Source of the DNA: Planctomycetia bacterium
Lineage (GTDB): Bacteria > Planctomycetota > Phycisphaerae > Phycisphaerales > SM1A02
Length of the DNA stretch: 44,404 nt
Assembly (NCBI GenBank): GCA_005787685.1
Contig: SYAC01000055.1
Location: forward strand, 1 to 44,404
Reading direction: 5' to 3'
In this document: positions 33,346 to 44,272 of the stretch, in pieces
Layout of the letters: each line of letters starts with the position of its first letter
Position numbering within the stretch: position 1 is the stretch's first letter
The notes under the pieces: generated by a model
Told to the model about the DNA's origin: nothing
Database searches by the model: none
What the model saw: only the letters and a program-made list of their open reading frames with translations
Translations under genes and position numbers: made by a program

Positions 33346-33938
33346 TGCGTGGCGTGATCGCTGATACCGTGCTGGCTTGTATCAGCGCGATCATTATTTC
33401 TTTGTGCTTCGCCGCTTGGTGCGTTTACATGACATTTGGCTCGCACCTTATTGACATCGATACCTGGATCGTCAATGGCCGCGAACCGTGGATGGTTTCT
33501 CAACACGAAGCGTTTGGCGTTGGTTGGGCCAACGCAACCAAGGTGTATGCCCCGCTTCTTACATCAGTTGATGAGGCTGGGTCGCCTGCGTCCTGGGCCG
33601 TGAACGCCATGGCGCCTATGGATCAATATCAACCGAACTCGCGCGTAGCGGCTTTGGGCGCTGGTTGGCCCATGGTTCAAGTTGTTCGCGTGTGGGTGAC
33701 CACCCGTAACGATGAACTGTTTCCTCCAAGTTCTGAATTTGACCTGAGCGGATCATGCCTTCAAATGGGTAAAGATCGCCTGTGGGAGGAACCACTTCAA
33801 TTTGTATTCGTGCCTATTGCTGTGGTGATTGATGCATGTGTATGGTTCGTGCCTTTGTTTGCCATGCTGCGTCTATATCGAAATCATGGCAATCGCAAGG
33901 CCGCCATCAAGACCGCGCTTACGGCATCGGCAAAATAG
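33345..33938 (+). CDS. Small membrane protein of unknown function
   Basis: A 197-residue protein with a hydrophobic segment at each end (about residues 6-28 and 151-172) and a soluble, probably extracytoplasmic middle of about 120 residues (WIVNGREPWMVSQHEAFGVGW, RVWVTTRNDELFPPSSEFDL). Its ATG shares one base with the helicase stop, so the two are coupled. It ends in a 20-base tail-to-tail overlap with the minus-strand small membrane gene. No family was recognised. Confidence 0.65.
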   Translation: MRGVIADTVLACISAIIISLCFAAWCVYMTFGSHLIDIDTWIVNGREPWMVSQHEAFGVGWANATKVYAPLLTSVDEAGSPASWAVNAMAPMDQYQPNSRVAALGAGWPMVQVVRVWVTTRNDELFPPSSEFDLSGSCLQMGKDRLWEEPLQFVFVPIAVVIDACVWFVPLFAMLRLYRNHGNRKAAIKTALTASAK

Positions 33939-34170
33939 GAATAATCACCCGCAACAACACTATGAACCCAGCGGCCAATGCCGCCATGGCCAAAACCGAA
34001 TGCACGGTCATGGTGATTGCCTCGCGCCAAAAGTGTTCAAGTGTTTCTAAACGAACGGCTTTCCATATCACGCTAATCGCGGCGCATGCCGGCAAAAGCA
34101 AGAGCCACCACCAATGCGCCACGGTTGGAAGCGGTTGTAAAAACGGAATGTAGCTGGCAAGAAATATCAT
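33919..34170 (-). CDS. Small integral membrane protein of unknown function
   Basis: An 83-residue protein with two hydrophobic helices (about residues 18-36 and 57-80) separated by a charged loop (KAVRLETLEHFWREAIT). Its start overlaps the stop of the 34167-34637 gene by four bases, so it is translationally coupled to that gene. Together they form a two-gene membrane-protein unit. I do not recognise a named family. Confidence 0.65.
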   Translation of the reverse strand: MIFLASYIPFLQPLPTVAHWWWLLLLPACAAISVIWKAVRLETLEHFWREAITMTVHSVLAMAALAAGFIVLLRVIIPILPMP

Positions 34171-34637
34171 TCCATGGCGCCTTTCTTTGCGGATCGTTCA
34201 TGCCGATACGACACATCAAGCACCGCGACCACATTCATCATGCCCGCTAGGCCGCACAGCAGCGTGCCTATTTCATTGGCTGGCCCCACGCTTTTAAAGC
34301 TGCTCACCATGATGGTCCCGTTTTGAACAATCAATGGCAGCAATTCCCCAAACCGTCCACTCTTGAGCAGGCTGGTATTTAGCCAATCGGTGGAAAACGC
34401 CAAACCGCCGGCGCCCGCTTGGGCAATAAACCACATTCCATCCTCGCCGCCCGAGCGGCGATCTACGCAATCCAAGCCCCCCACAAGTAAGCCCAGCAGG
34501 AATAGCCCCAAAACACCCATACAAACAAGGCTTCCGCGAGTCGTTTCACCCAATTTCCAGTGCCCAGCGCCTGGAAACACCCACGCAAGAATGCCCGCGG
34601 TGATGTTGATCGTTGATTCTTCAAAGTCATCGGCCAT
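34167..34637 (-). CDS. DUF6677-like membrane protein
   Basis: A 156-residue protein from ATG 34637 (MADDFEESTINITAGILAWVFPGAGHWKLGE), which I prefer to a longer in-frame start. Helices about residues 10-25, 35-53, 71-85 and 125-140 give roughly four membrane segments. The pattern PGAGH-x-x-LG near the start, followed by a hydrophobic block and FIAQAGAGG, resembles DUF6677 proteins that I associate with planctomycetes. The ATGA overlap couples it to the 83-residue membrane gene downstream. Function is unknown. Confidence 0.65.
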   Translation of the reverse strand: MADDFEESTINITAGILAWVFPGAGHWKLGETTRGSLVCMGVLGLFLLGLLVGGLDCVDRRSGGEDGMWFIAQAGAGGLAFSTDWLNTSLLKSGRFGELLPLIVQNGTIMVSSFKSVGPANEIGTLLCGLAGMMNVVAVLDVSYRHERSAKKGAME

Positions 34638-34756
34638 GTGTGAAAATCCTAAAGCACTTCTGTCATACAGGGGGGGGATCGCATTGAGTGCTACATTATA
34701 ACTATTAAAAGCATGTATGAATTCGGAAACCACCCTCAAACAGAACAACAATTTCC

Positions 34757-35161
34757 ATGAAACAACCTCCATCATCATCCGATCCCGACAAGAAGATCAA
34801 TCCCGCCGATGTCACCGACCGTCGTATTGGTCTTGACCGCCGCGACGTTGAGATTGCCAAAGCCTCTAACTTGGAACGACGCCGGGGTCCCGGTCGGCGT
34901 CTTACCGATTTTGTGAAGACCGCGGAAGAAGGCGAAATGAACAAGGAGCAATTTTTGTTCCTGCTGGCTATTGACACATTTAAGCGCGTCAATCACAAAT
35001 CATTTCCAACTTGGACCGATGTCCTAGAAATTATTCGCAAGCTGGGATACCGCAAGACGCTTCAAAGCAAGATTGATCTTGGCTCACGCGCGGTGGATTG
35101 GACGGAGCACGCCGATGCGCCAATGGGTGTGGACAAGTTGTCCCACGAACGAAATGACTAA
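34757..35161 (+). CDS. Small soluble protein of unknown function
   Basis: A 134-residue basic protein. The N-terminal third is charged and Arg-rich (TDRRIGLDRRDVEIAKASNLERRRG), the C-terminal two thirds helical (MNKEQFLFLLAIDTFKRVNHKSFPTWTDVLEIIRKLGY), with the look of a helix-turn-helix or small DNA/RNA-associated protein but no clear motif. The ATG at 34757 is preceded by a weak purine-rich stretch. It is convergent with the ferredoxin gene and divergent from the DUF6677-like gene. Similar short proteins are, as I recall, common in planctomycetes. Confidence 0.65.
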   Translation: MKQPPSSSDPDKKINPADVTDRRIGLDRRDVEIAKASNLERRRGPGRRLTDFVKTAEEGEMNKEQFLFLLAIDTFKRVNHKSFPTWTDVLEIIRKLGYRKTLQSKIDLGSRAVDWTEHADAPMGVDKLSHERND

Positions 35162-35179
35162 AAACCAAGCGCGGTCAGT

Positions 35180-35449
35180 TCAAGATTTTTTCTTCTTGAA
35201 CCAATCGGCGTTAATTTGAATATATTTTTGCCACTCCGCGGGCAAATCTTCGCTTGGAAAAATAGCGCGCACAGGGCACTCATCCACGCAAAGACCGCAA
35301 TCTATGCAGGTTTCTGGGTCAATGTATAGCTGCGTCGCGTCGGTAAATGTGCCCGCGCCTTTGACAGGATGAATGCAATCCACGGGACACACTTCAACGC
35401 AAGAAGCGTCTTTGGTTGCGATACAAGGTTCAGCGATCACATGAGCCAT
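35180..35449 (-). CDS. 7Fe (3Fe-4S plus 4Fe-4S) ferredoxin
   Basis: An 89-residue protein. The Cys pattern is C-x7-C-x3-C-x3-C in the N-terminal half (CIATKDASCVEVCPVDC) and CIDCGLCVDECPV in the second half. That is the arrangement of a seven-iron ferredoxin, with the longer first spacing expected for a 3Fe-4S site. The tail ends in a Lys-rich stretch. The start has a good Shine-Dalgarno (AAGGAAAA). It is a cytoplasmic electron carrier; partners are not in the window. Confidence 0.88.
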   Translation of the reverse strand: MAHVIAEPCIATKDASCVEVCPVDCIHPVKGAGTFTDATQLYIDPETCIDCGLCVDECPVRAIFPSEDLPAEWQKYIQINADWFKKKKS

Positions 35450-35577
35450 AATTTTTCCTTAGACATTTTAGGCGTTCGATGCGGAATGATAGCTCAAAAC
35501 TGAATTTCCATGGCAATTCTTTTAAGCATAATCGTAAATTCATCTAGTCAGTCTGCAGTTCTTGCCAGTAAAAACCA

Positions 35578-35604
35578 AAAGAGCCGACTTGAAGTCGACT
35601 CTTT
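35578..35604 (-). terminator. Terminator after the 21-residue basic peptide gene
   Basis: A 12-bp stem with one G-T wobble on the minus strand (AAAGAGTCGACT...AGTCGGCTCTTT) and a 3-base loop, followed by TTGGTTTTTA. It lies 40 bases after the stop of the minus-strand peptide gene. Confidence 0.75.
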
Positions 35605-35644
35605 CGGAACTGTTCAGTAAGGTTCTAGTAAGACCTAAAAGCTA

Positions 35645-35710
35645 TTAGCGCTTCTTTTTTGAGGTCTTCTTAGCAGCCTTCTTCTTAGCAGCCTTCTTCT
35701 TCTTAGCCAT
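35645..35710 (-). CDS. 21-residue Lys/Ala-rich basic mini-protein
   Basis: The ATG at 35710 follows GGGAGCC with ideal spacing, and the frame ends in TAA. The product is 21 residues: M-A, then Lys runs separated by Ala-Ala (KKKKAAKKKAAKK), then T-S-KKK-R. It resembles the C-terminal tail of histone-H1-like bacterial proteins (repeated KKAAKK) without any globular part. It should bind DNA or RNA by charge. A terminator follows, so it is a single-gene unit, supporting a real gene over chance. A longer in-frame version starting at a TTG upstream is less likely because the Shine-Dalgarno sits at the short start. Confidence 0.6.
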   Translation of the reverse strand: MAKKKKAAKKKAAKKTSKKKR

Positions 35711-35885
35711 TGTGTGGCTCCCATGCGTTACGCTAGGTTGTCGGAGTGAGGAGGCGCTGCGTAACAGTAGCGCTTCCACACATACTTGTACCTTTATCGA
35801 CAGGACTTGTGAAGTACCTTTACACAACTTTTTGAAACTTTTTTAAATTGGGAGCACTTTGACACCATTTCAACCTTCCAAACCT

Positions 35886-36575
35886 ATGCAAGTTGTGCTT
35901 GTCGGCGCCAATGGAAGAATGGGTCAAGCCATCCAACATGCGGCAGCGAATATCGCATTCATATCCATTGAACATGTCATACACCATGTTGCAGAATCAG
36001 TAATAAATGCCCATGTTGTGATGGATTTCTCATCCGACCATGGCGCCCTACGCGCATTGGAGATTGCCACAAAATTTAACGCCTCCTTGCTGGTTGGAAC
36101 GACTGGTTTGAGTCAAAAGACTGTTTCATCCATTGAAAATGCGTCCCAAAAGATTTCTATAATAAAAATTTCAAATTCTTCGCTCGGAATCGCAATTTTG
36201 ACCCGTTTGACCTCCATTGCCTCCACTATTTTAGGTTCTCAGGCTTCTGTAACAATTCACGAAACGCATCACGCGCATAAAAAAGATTCACCATCTGGCA
36301 CCGCGCTTGCTTTGGCGGATACCTTGCGCAAGTCTGGTGGAGCCATTTCCAACAACGCTATTCACAGTGTTCGCCAAGGCGAGGTGATTGGCAATCATCG
36401 CGTGACATTTGAAATGGCCAATGAAACACTGTCATTGGAACACCGCGCGCTTGACCGCGAACTCTTTGCCGTGGGCGCGCTTCGAATTGCGGATTGGCTG
36501 CGCGATCAACCAGCTGGTATGCACACCGTCGATGAATGGCTTTCTGACTTACTCTTGCGAGCCAATACACCATGA
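35886..36575 (+). CDS. dapB: 4-hydroxy-tetrahydrodipicolinate reductase (DapB)
   Basis: A 229-residue protein from ATG 35886. The dinucleotide-binding loop is VLVGANGRMGQA (residues 4-15). LLVGTTGLS and the hallmark ETHHAHKKDSPSGTALALADTL carry the substrate and proton-donor residues. It is shorter than the ~270-residue enterobacterial enzyme but has both motifs, as seen in some other phyla. It makes tetrahydrodipicolinate for lysine and peptidoglycan. The stop overlaps the M16 peptidase homologue start (ATGA). Confidence 0.88.
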   Translation: MQVVLVGANGRMGQAIQHAAANIAFISIEHVIHHVAESVINAHVVMDFSSDHGALRALEIATKFNASLLVGTTGLSQKTVSSIENASQKISIIKISNSSLGIAILTRLTSIASTILGSQASVTIHETHHAHKKDSPSGTALALADTLRKSGGAISNNAIHSVRQGEVIGNHRVTFEMANETLSLEHRALDRELFAVGALRIADWLRDQPAGMHTVDEWLSDLLLRANTP

Positions 36576-37819
36576 GCATTCTTATTGAAAAGTTAAGTAA
36601 CGGACTCACGATTGCCCTTGAACCAATTTCTGCAATGGCAACCACATCTTTGTCATTCGCCATTCCAGCAGGCACCGCTGGCGACCCTGAAGATGCCGCC
36701 GGAGAGGGCGAAAGTACGCTGCTTTCCGAGCTTATCGTGCGCGGTTCTGGCACACGCGATAGCCGCGCGTTCAGCGAAGCGCTTGACACATTAGGTTGCG
36801 ATCGCAGCACCACGGTCAACGCCAATCATGTTTTAGTTTCCGCCACCATGTTGGCGTCGCGCTTAAACGCGTCTCTGGAACTCATCGCCGACATGGTGCT
36901 GCGTCCACAAATTGACGAGCAACATTTGGAGCCTGTTCGCCAACTTTCACTGCAGGCGCTGCACGCCTTGCCAGATGATCCGCAGCACTTGGTCATGCTG
37001 CGGCTTGCCAAGTTGCATTTTCCATCGCCATTCAATCGAACTGGATATGGCAGCGAAGCTGGTTTGCAATCGTTGACAACGGAACAATTACGAGCCGCGT
37101 GGAAACGCCGCGCGGTTGCGCAAGGATCCATTCTTTCCATCGCGGGCGCGGTTTCACCAGAAATGACATTTCCCAAGTTGAAAGAACTTTTCGGGTCTTG
37201 GAGCGGCACCAATGAGCAGGCCAAACTGTTCGGGCCTCGTATCGGCGGTTCAGATCATTACACATTGGCAAGTTCACAAACCCATATGGCATTTGCCTTT
37301 GACGCGCCCGTTGAAAGCGATCCAGATGCATTTGGATTCCGCATTGCCGCAATGATTTTGGGCGGCGAAGCCAGCAGCCGTTTATTCACGGAAGTTCGTG
37401 AAAAACGCGGTCTTTGCTATAGCGTTGGCGCCAGTGCTTCCACGGGCCGCGACCGCGGGGTGCTGCAAATTTACGCCGGTAGCACGCCGCAGCGCGCGGC
37501 CACCACCAGCAAATGCATTATGGACGAACTGGTCCGCTTTGAATCTGGTGTCAATCAATTGGAATTTAACCGCGCTAAAATTGGATTTAAAAGCCGCATG
37601 GTTATGCAAGGCGAAAGCGCTATGGCGCGCGCCAGCTCCATAACCAGCGACCTGTATCGAATTGACAATGCGCGAACCTTGGCGCAACTCACGGCCACGC
37701 TTGAAGGCTGGACTCTTGAACGCGTGAATGATGTCATTCAGCGAAGAATGTCCGCGACTTGGCGCGCCACCATGAGCCAAGCCACTGTTGGCCCAGACCC
37801 CATCGCCCCAGCAATGTGA
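36572..37819 (+). CDS. M16 peptidase homologue without the HxxEH zinc site
   Basis: A 415-residue member of the M16 (insulinase/mitochondrial processing peptidase) family. The N-terminal domain has LSNGLTIALEP, and the region usually HFLEH reads STLLSEL, so the HxxEH ligands are replaced by Thr49, Ser52 and Glu53. The C-terminal domain is normal in pattern (ILGGEASSRLFTEVREKRGLCYSVGAS). Such proteins can be the inactive partner of an active M16 subunit, as in alpha-MPP. No active M16 gene is in the window. It is coupled to dapB by an ATGA overlap. Confidence 0.8.
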   Translation: MSILIEKLSNGLTIALEPISAMATTSLSFAIPAGTAGDPEDAAGEGESTLLSELIVRGSGTRDSRAFSEALDTLGCDRSTTVNANHVLVSATMLASRLNASLELIADMVLRPQIDEQHLEPVRQLSLQALHALPDDPQHLVMLRLAKLHFPSPFNRTGYGSEAGLQSLTTEQLRAAWKRRAVAQGSILSIAGAVSPEMTFPKLKELFGSWSGTNEQAKLFGPRIGGSDHYTLASSQTHMAFAFDAPVESDPDAFGFRIAAMILGGEASSRLFTEVREKRGLCYSVGASASTGRDRGVLQIYAGSTPQRAATTSKCIMDELVRFESGVNQLEFNRAKIGFKSRMVMQGESAMARASSITSDLYRIDNARTLAQLTATLEGWTLERVNDVIQRRMSATWRATMSQATVGPDPIAPAM

Positions 37820-37840
37820 GTTCGCTACAATTGCATTCCC

Positions 37841-38098
37841 ATGTCGCTTGAAGCACCACCCATGTCCGCCGGAAGCCGCGTTCGCGTGACGCAGCAATAC
37901 GCGCAGACGCATGATGTCTGGACCACCACCGTGGAGGGTGTGGTTGTGCGCTATCAACAATCCAAGACTGGCTCTTGGTTTGTGCATGGTCGTGATGACA
38001 AAGTGTGGCTTGATCGACTTGAAATTCGGCTAGATGATGGTGAATTGGTCACGCTGAATCTTGATCAGTACAGCGTGATTGAACTTGTCACCAAATAA
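37841..38098 (+). CDS. Small soluble protein of unknown function
   Basis: An 85-residue beta-rich protein (SRVRVTQQY, GVVVRYQQSKTGSWFVHG, WLDRLEIRLDDGELVTLNLD) with the look of a small barrel or SH3-like domain. It follows the M16 gene by 21 bases on the same strand. I recall similar short proteins in planctomycetes, but no named family was recognised. No signal peptide or membrane segment was seen. Confidence 0.65.
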   Translation: MSLEAPPMSAGSRVRVTQQYAQTHDVWTTTVEGVVVRYQQSKTGSWFVHGRDDKVWLDRLEIRLDDGELVTLNLDQYSVIELVTK

Positions 38099-38153
38099 TC
38101 TCAGCCGCGCCTGATGACCGTGGTTGCGCAGTCCATCATTCAAGGTATGAGGA

Positions 38154-38888
38154 TCAACGCGATTTTGCTGGCGTGGATTTTTTCAATTCCTCTTGAATTT
38201 CGCTTAATTGTTGCTCAATGCGGTTCAAGCGATCAATCACAGGCATAAGTTCGCGTGGAACTTCATCGCGTTCCGCGTCGCTTGAGAGTCCAGGCGGCGT
38301 GAACGAAGCCGCGTGCGCTGGGCGCACCATGTGTTCGGCAATCCAAGCAACCGTGGTCAGCGTGACCGTCTTCTTTTCAGTGTCCCTCATGATCGTGAAG
38401 GTCAACTTGTCACCTGGTTTCATCTTCTTCAACTTATTACGAATATCATTGGCGCTGGCGTTTGGCGAACCATCAACATCAATCACAATATCGTGATCCA
38501 CCAAACCCGCCTGTTCGCCAGGCAATCCAGGAATAATGTCAACTAGAAGCGTGGTGCGCGCCGGATTAATTTTTAAGTGCTTGCATAGAGCGGGTCCTGG
38601 TTGCTCCATGGTTAAACCCAGCATCACTGAAGGCGGCATCAACACATTGCCTTTGATATCAACATAGGTTCCGTCGGAACGCGGAGTTAAAAATGCCGGT
38701 CGAGATCCCTCGGTGGACTGCGCATTGTTGGGAGCATCGTTGGGCGCATCCGTGGGCTCCGCCCCCTGATTTGCGGTGGCTGGGGCGGGCGTGCTAGGCG
38801 CGGAATTTGAGGTGGTGGTCGTGTTGCATCCCATTATGAATGCGGGAAGAAGCACACCACTGACGCAAAGCAACTGTGAGATCTTCAT
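38154..38888 (-). CDS. PDZ-domain lipoprotein
   Basis: A 244-residue lipoprotein: lipobox IMGC with Cys21, then a Thr/Ser/Asn/Pro-rich linker (about 22-70), then a PDZ domain (about 90-175) with LLVDIIPGLPGEQAGLVDHDIVIDVDG and the paired strand LTFTIMRDTEKKTVTL. The C-terminal 30 residues form a coiled coil (VIDRLNRIEQQLSEIQEELKK). It is an envelope protein, perhaps a scaffold or regulator of a protease; no protease domain is present. It is divergent from the lipoprotein at 38941. Confidence 0.8.
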   Translation of the reverse strand: MKISQLLCVSGVLLPAFIMGCNTTTTSNSAPSTPAPATANQGAEPTDAPNDAPNNAQSTEGSRPAFLTPRSDGTYVDIKGNVLMPPSVMLGLTMEQPGPALCKHLKINPARTTLLVDIIPGLPGEQAGLVDHDIVIDVDGSPNASANDIRNKLKKMKPGDKLTFTIMRDTEKKTVTLTTVAWIAEHMVRPAHAASFTPPGLSSDAERDEVPRELMPVIDRLNRIEQQLSEIQEELKKSTPAKSR

Positions 38889-38940
38889 GTTCGTAAGTGT
38901 ATCGTTCTCACGTTATCTCATTGAGCGTTATCCTAAATAC

Positions 38941-39468
38941 ATGCACATGATGCCAGTGATTGCTCCCTTGATTTGCTGCATGGCCGTGGCGTGTCAGTCC
39001 ACACAAACAGCGTCAAGCAAGCCCACTAGTACGCAGTTGGCCGCGATGCCTGCGAGTGATTGCTGGCCATTTCGACCAAATAAAATAATCGTGCATCCAT
39101 TAAGTTACTTCCCGGGAATCTTCACAAACGCAGAGTCCAAAAACGTTGATATTTATATTGAATGTCTTGACAAAGATGGACAATCAACACGGTCAATTGG
39201 GTATCTGAGTTTGAATGTTCAAGACCCAAAATCCACATCGTCCTCTTCCTTTGAATGCAATTTGAGCGACTTGGTTCAGAATAAAAAATATTGGGACTCT
39301 GTCAGCCGCTGCTACCGCATTGTATTGGCGCTCCCGAAAGGGTTTGAATGCCAAACCGATGCGCTGTTAATGGTGAGCGCAACGCTGAATGTGGACTCGG
39401 ACGATGTACTTGCCACCCAAAATAATGTGCCCTGCCCTATAATCAAAACTCGTGACATTACGCCGTGA
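38941..39468 (+). CDS. Small predicted lipoprotein
   Basis: A 175-residue protein. From ATG 38941 there is a short signal with a lipobox-like AVAC at Cys18; an alternative ATG lies three codons on. The mature part is beta-rich (IIVHPLSYFPGIF, KNVDIYIECLDKDG, FECNLSDL) and contains several Cys residues that could form disulfides. No family was recognised. It ends 17 bases inside the EamA gene start, so the two may be coupled. Confidence 0.6.
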   Translation: MHMMPVIAPLICCMAVACQSTQTASSKPTSTQLAAMPASDCWPFRPNKIIVHPLSYFPGIFTNAESKNVDIYIECLDKDGQSTRSIGYLSLNVQDPKSTSSSSFECNLSDLVQNKKYWDSVSRCYRIVLALPKGFECQTDALLMVSATLNVDSDDVLATQNNVPCPIIKTRDITP

Positions 39469-40372
39469 AATAATTCGTGCGGATATGTTGCTGCTGTTGG
39501 CTTCGTTGATTTGGGGCGTGGCATTTGTGGCGCAAAAAAACGCGGCAAATAGCTTGAACGCCTTGTCCATCATGGCCATACGATTTTTAATGGGCGCGGC
39601 GGTATTGGTCCCATTGATCTGGTTTCGACGCAAGCGTGGCCTGCATGTGCGCGCTTCGGGCGCACTTCTTTGCAGAGGCGCGCTCTTTGCGGGGCTAGCC
39701 ATGCTGATGGCAGCGTATTTGCAGCAAATTGGAATTGAAAGCACAACCGCTAGCAGCGCGGGCTTTATCACTGGCTTGTATGTGCTATTTGTTCCGTTGA
39801 TTGGCGTGTTCTTGGGTCAACGCGTTGGTTGGCCCGCGTGGCTTGGCGTCACTCTAGCCACGATGGGGTTATATTTTATCAGTATCACCGCGGAGTTACA
39901 CATGAGCCGCGGCGACTTGTTTGTGTTTGGTTGCGCGGTCGTCTATGCATTTCATGTGTTAATCATTGGGAAGTACGCGCCGCGCTGCGACCCAATTGAG
40001 TTTGCCGCCTTACAATTTTTAGTCGCGGGCGCCGTGGCTGCTCTGTGTATGTCGCGCAGCGGAATACCCGATTGGTCGAATATTTCAAGCGTGTGGATGT
40101 CGATGGTGTATCTGGGCGCGGTGGCGGTTGGAGTAGCGTTCACCCTGCAAGTTGTTGGTCAACGCACAGCGCCACCAACGCACGCGGCTATTTTGTTGAG
40201 CATGGAAAGTCCATTCGCTGCTATAGCGGGCGCGCTTCTGATTACGGAGCGTCTGAGTGTGCGCGAATATATGGGGTGCGCGCTCATACTTGCAGGTATT
40301 TTGGCGTCGCAACTTTTGGGACGAAACAACACGAAACCCGCCAACGAAACCCAAGCGCTATCAAGCGATTGA
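39452..40372 (+). CDS. EamA-family (DMT) transporter
   Basis: A 306-residue membrane protein with about ten hydrophobic helices in two EamA repeats. The first repeat opens ADMLLLLASLIWGVAFVAQKNA and the second near GDLFVFGCAVVYAFHVLIIGKYA; both have the family's conserved Trp/Pro-containing helix ends. GTG 39452 is preferred because the residues before the first helix (IIRADML) fit the family; the ATG at 39485 would cut into it. It is probably an exporter of amino acids or other small metabolites. It overlaps the lipoprotein gene by 17 bases. Confidence 0.8.
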   Translation: MTLRREIIRADMLLLLASLIWGVAFVAQKNAANSLNALSIMAIRFLMGAAVLVPLIWFRRKRGLHVRASGALLCRGALFAGLAMLMAAYLQQIGIESTTASSAGFITGLYVLFVPLIGVFLGQRVGWPAWLGVTLATMGLYFISITAELHMSRGDLFVFGCAVVYAFHVLIIGKYAPRCDPIEFAALQFLVAGAVAALCMSRSGIPDWSNISSVWMSMVYLGAVAVGVAFTLQVVGQRTAPPTHAAILLSMESPFAAIAGALLITERLSVREYMGCALILAGILASQLLGRNNTKPANETQALSSD

Positions 40373-40441
40373 AACCCTACATACCACTCCAAAACACCCT
40401 GAATGTCCTGCTAGACTATTGGTTCACTTCAAATCATTGTT

Positions 40442-40512
40442 TGGGGATTGGTGTAACGGTAGCACGACTGACTCTGACTCAGTTAGTCCTAGTTCGAATC
40501 TAGGATTCCCAA
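40442..40512 (+). tRNA. tRNA-Gln (anticodon CTG)
   Basis: A 71-nt cloverleaf. Acceptor stem TGGGGAT pairs with ATTCCCA (one G-T wobble) and ends in discriminator A. The anticodon stem ACTGA/TCAGT encloses the loop CTCTGAC, giving anticodon CTG (reads CAG, Gln). The T-arm is CCTAG-TTCGAAT-CTAGG. The U1-A72 pair is typical of bacterial tRNA-Gln. CCA is not encoded. Confidence 0.92.
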
Positions 40513-40539
40513 TTTCAGCCCATTTCCTAGCATTCACTC

Positions 40540-41490
40540 ATGCGCATTGTCAGCCTTCTTCCCTCTGCCACTGAACTTCTGTGCCGCATTGGCGGCGCTC
40601 AATTTTTGGTGGGTCGAAGCCACGAGTGCGACTATCCGCCAGAGATTCAAGACCGCCCCGTGCTGACCAAACAAATTACGCATGCCGCAAGCAGCGCGGA
40701 CATTGACGCACAAGTTCGCGCGGCATTGGCCAATGGCGGCGGCGGCGCGAGTTTGTATGAACTAAATGAGGAGCTGCTGCGCTCACTGAAACCAGATTTA
40801 ATTTTGACGCAAGATTTGTGTGATGTGTGCTCCATTGATCTGCGCACTGTGGAGCGGATTGCGAATGACATGTCGCCAAGGCCGCGAGTGGTGAGCTTGA
40901 ATCCCGAGAGTATTTGGCAAGTGTTTGACGACGCGCTTGTGATTGGCGAAGCGGCAAACTTGCAGCCGCAGGCCGAACGCGCCATGGTGGAATTGCGCGG
41001 CGCCTATTGGAGCGCGGTCGATTATGTAAATCCCTACATTCCAGGGCCAGAAGTCCTATTTTTGGAGTGGTGCGACCCTCCATTTTGTGGCGGACATTGG
41101 ACGCCTGAACTTATTCAGGCCGCTGGCGGGCAACACTCGCTGCAAACTGCCCACGCCAAAAGCCGCGCGCTGAAGCCCGAAGAAATCATCGCCGCCGCGC
41201 CGCAGCGCATTGTGATTTGTCCCTGCGGATTTTCGCTTGATCGCGCGTGGAAAGAACTTGAAGTGCTACGCGCCACAAAGTGGTGGCCACTCATTCCCGC
41301 CGTGATGGACAACAAACCAAATGCAATCGCGGTGGTGGATGGAAATCAAATGTTCAACAGACCTGGTCCGCGCTTGGTTGATGCGTTTGCTTGGCTTGTA
41401 AGTTGGCTCAATGATCGCCCAGAGGTATTTCCAACAAACTTTCCGGTCCGCATGGTGAACCGTGGCACGCAGATTGCTAGTCATATCTAA
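40540..41490 (+). CDS. BtuF-like cobalamin-binding protein, without signal peptide
   Basis: A 316-residue class III solute-binding fold. The start MRIVSLLPSATELLCRIG and VGRSHECDYPPEI match the cobalamin-binding group; the two lobes are joined by a long helix (about residues 105-150), and FLEWCDPPFCGGHWTPELIQAAGG is the second-lobe signature. There is no signal peptide or lipobox, so it is cytoplasmic as encoded; many proteins of this group share that feature. It may bind a corrinoid or similar ligand. Its only nearby partner is tRNA-Gln; no BtuCD transporter is in the window. Confidence 0.8.
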   Translation: MRIVSLLPSATELLCRIGGAQFLVGRSHECDYPPEIQDRPVLTKQITHAASSADIDAQVRAALANGGGGASLYELNEELLRSLKPDLILTQDLCDVCSIDLRTVERIANDMSPRPRVVSLNPESIWQVFDDALVIGEAANLQPQAERAMVELRGAYWSAVDYVNPYIPGPEVLFLEWCDPPFCGGHWTPELIQAAGGQHSLQTAHAKSRALKPEEIIAAAPQRIVICPCGFSLDRAWKELEVLRATKWWPLIPAVMDNKPNAIAVVDGNQMFNRPGPRLVDAFAWLVSWLNDRPEVFPTNFPVRMVNRGTQIASHI

Positions 41491-41550
41491 CTGCACTCAT
41501 CATGCGTCCTTGAAGGCGCCCCCAAAGTGCAATTGAAAGGTCCTTACACA

Positions 41551-44172
<2,622 letters not shown>

Positions 44173-44272
44173 CCCCAATCGGGGCACAGGAGGGGTTACG
44201 AGAACTCCTGAAATCGGGCGAACCTCTCCGTGCGCCGCTTGTGGCGCGCACGTTCACGGCTATCTTTGCCGC

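Noticed and set aside
37382..37987. 201-residue minus-strand open frame opposite the M16 homologue
   Set aside because: It is antisense to a well-conserved domain and has a Gly/His/Ala-rich translation without any motif.
40257..40574. Open frame across the tRNA-Gln gene
   Set aside because: It overlaps the end of the EamA gene and the tRNA cloverleaf; its translation has no family pattern.
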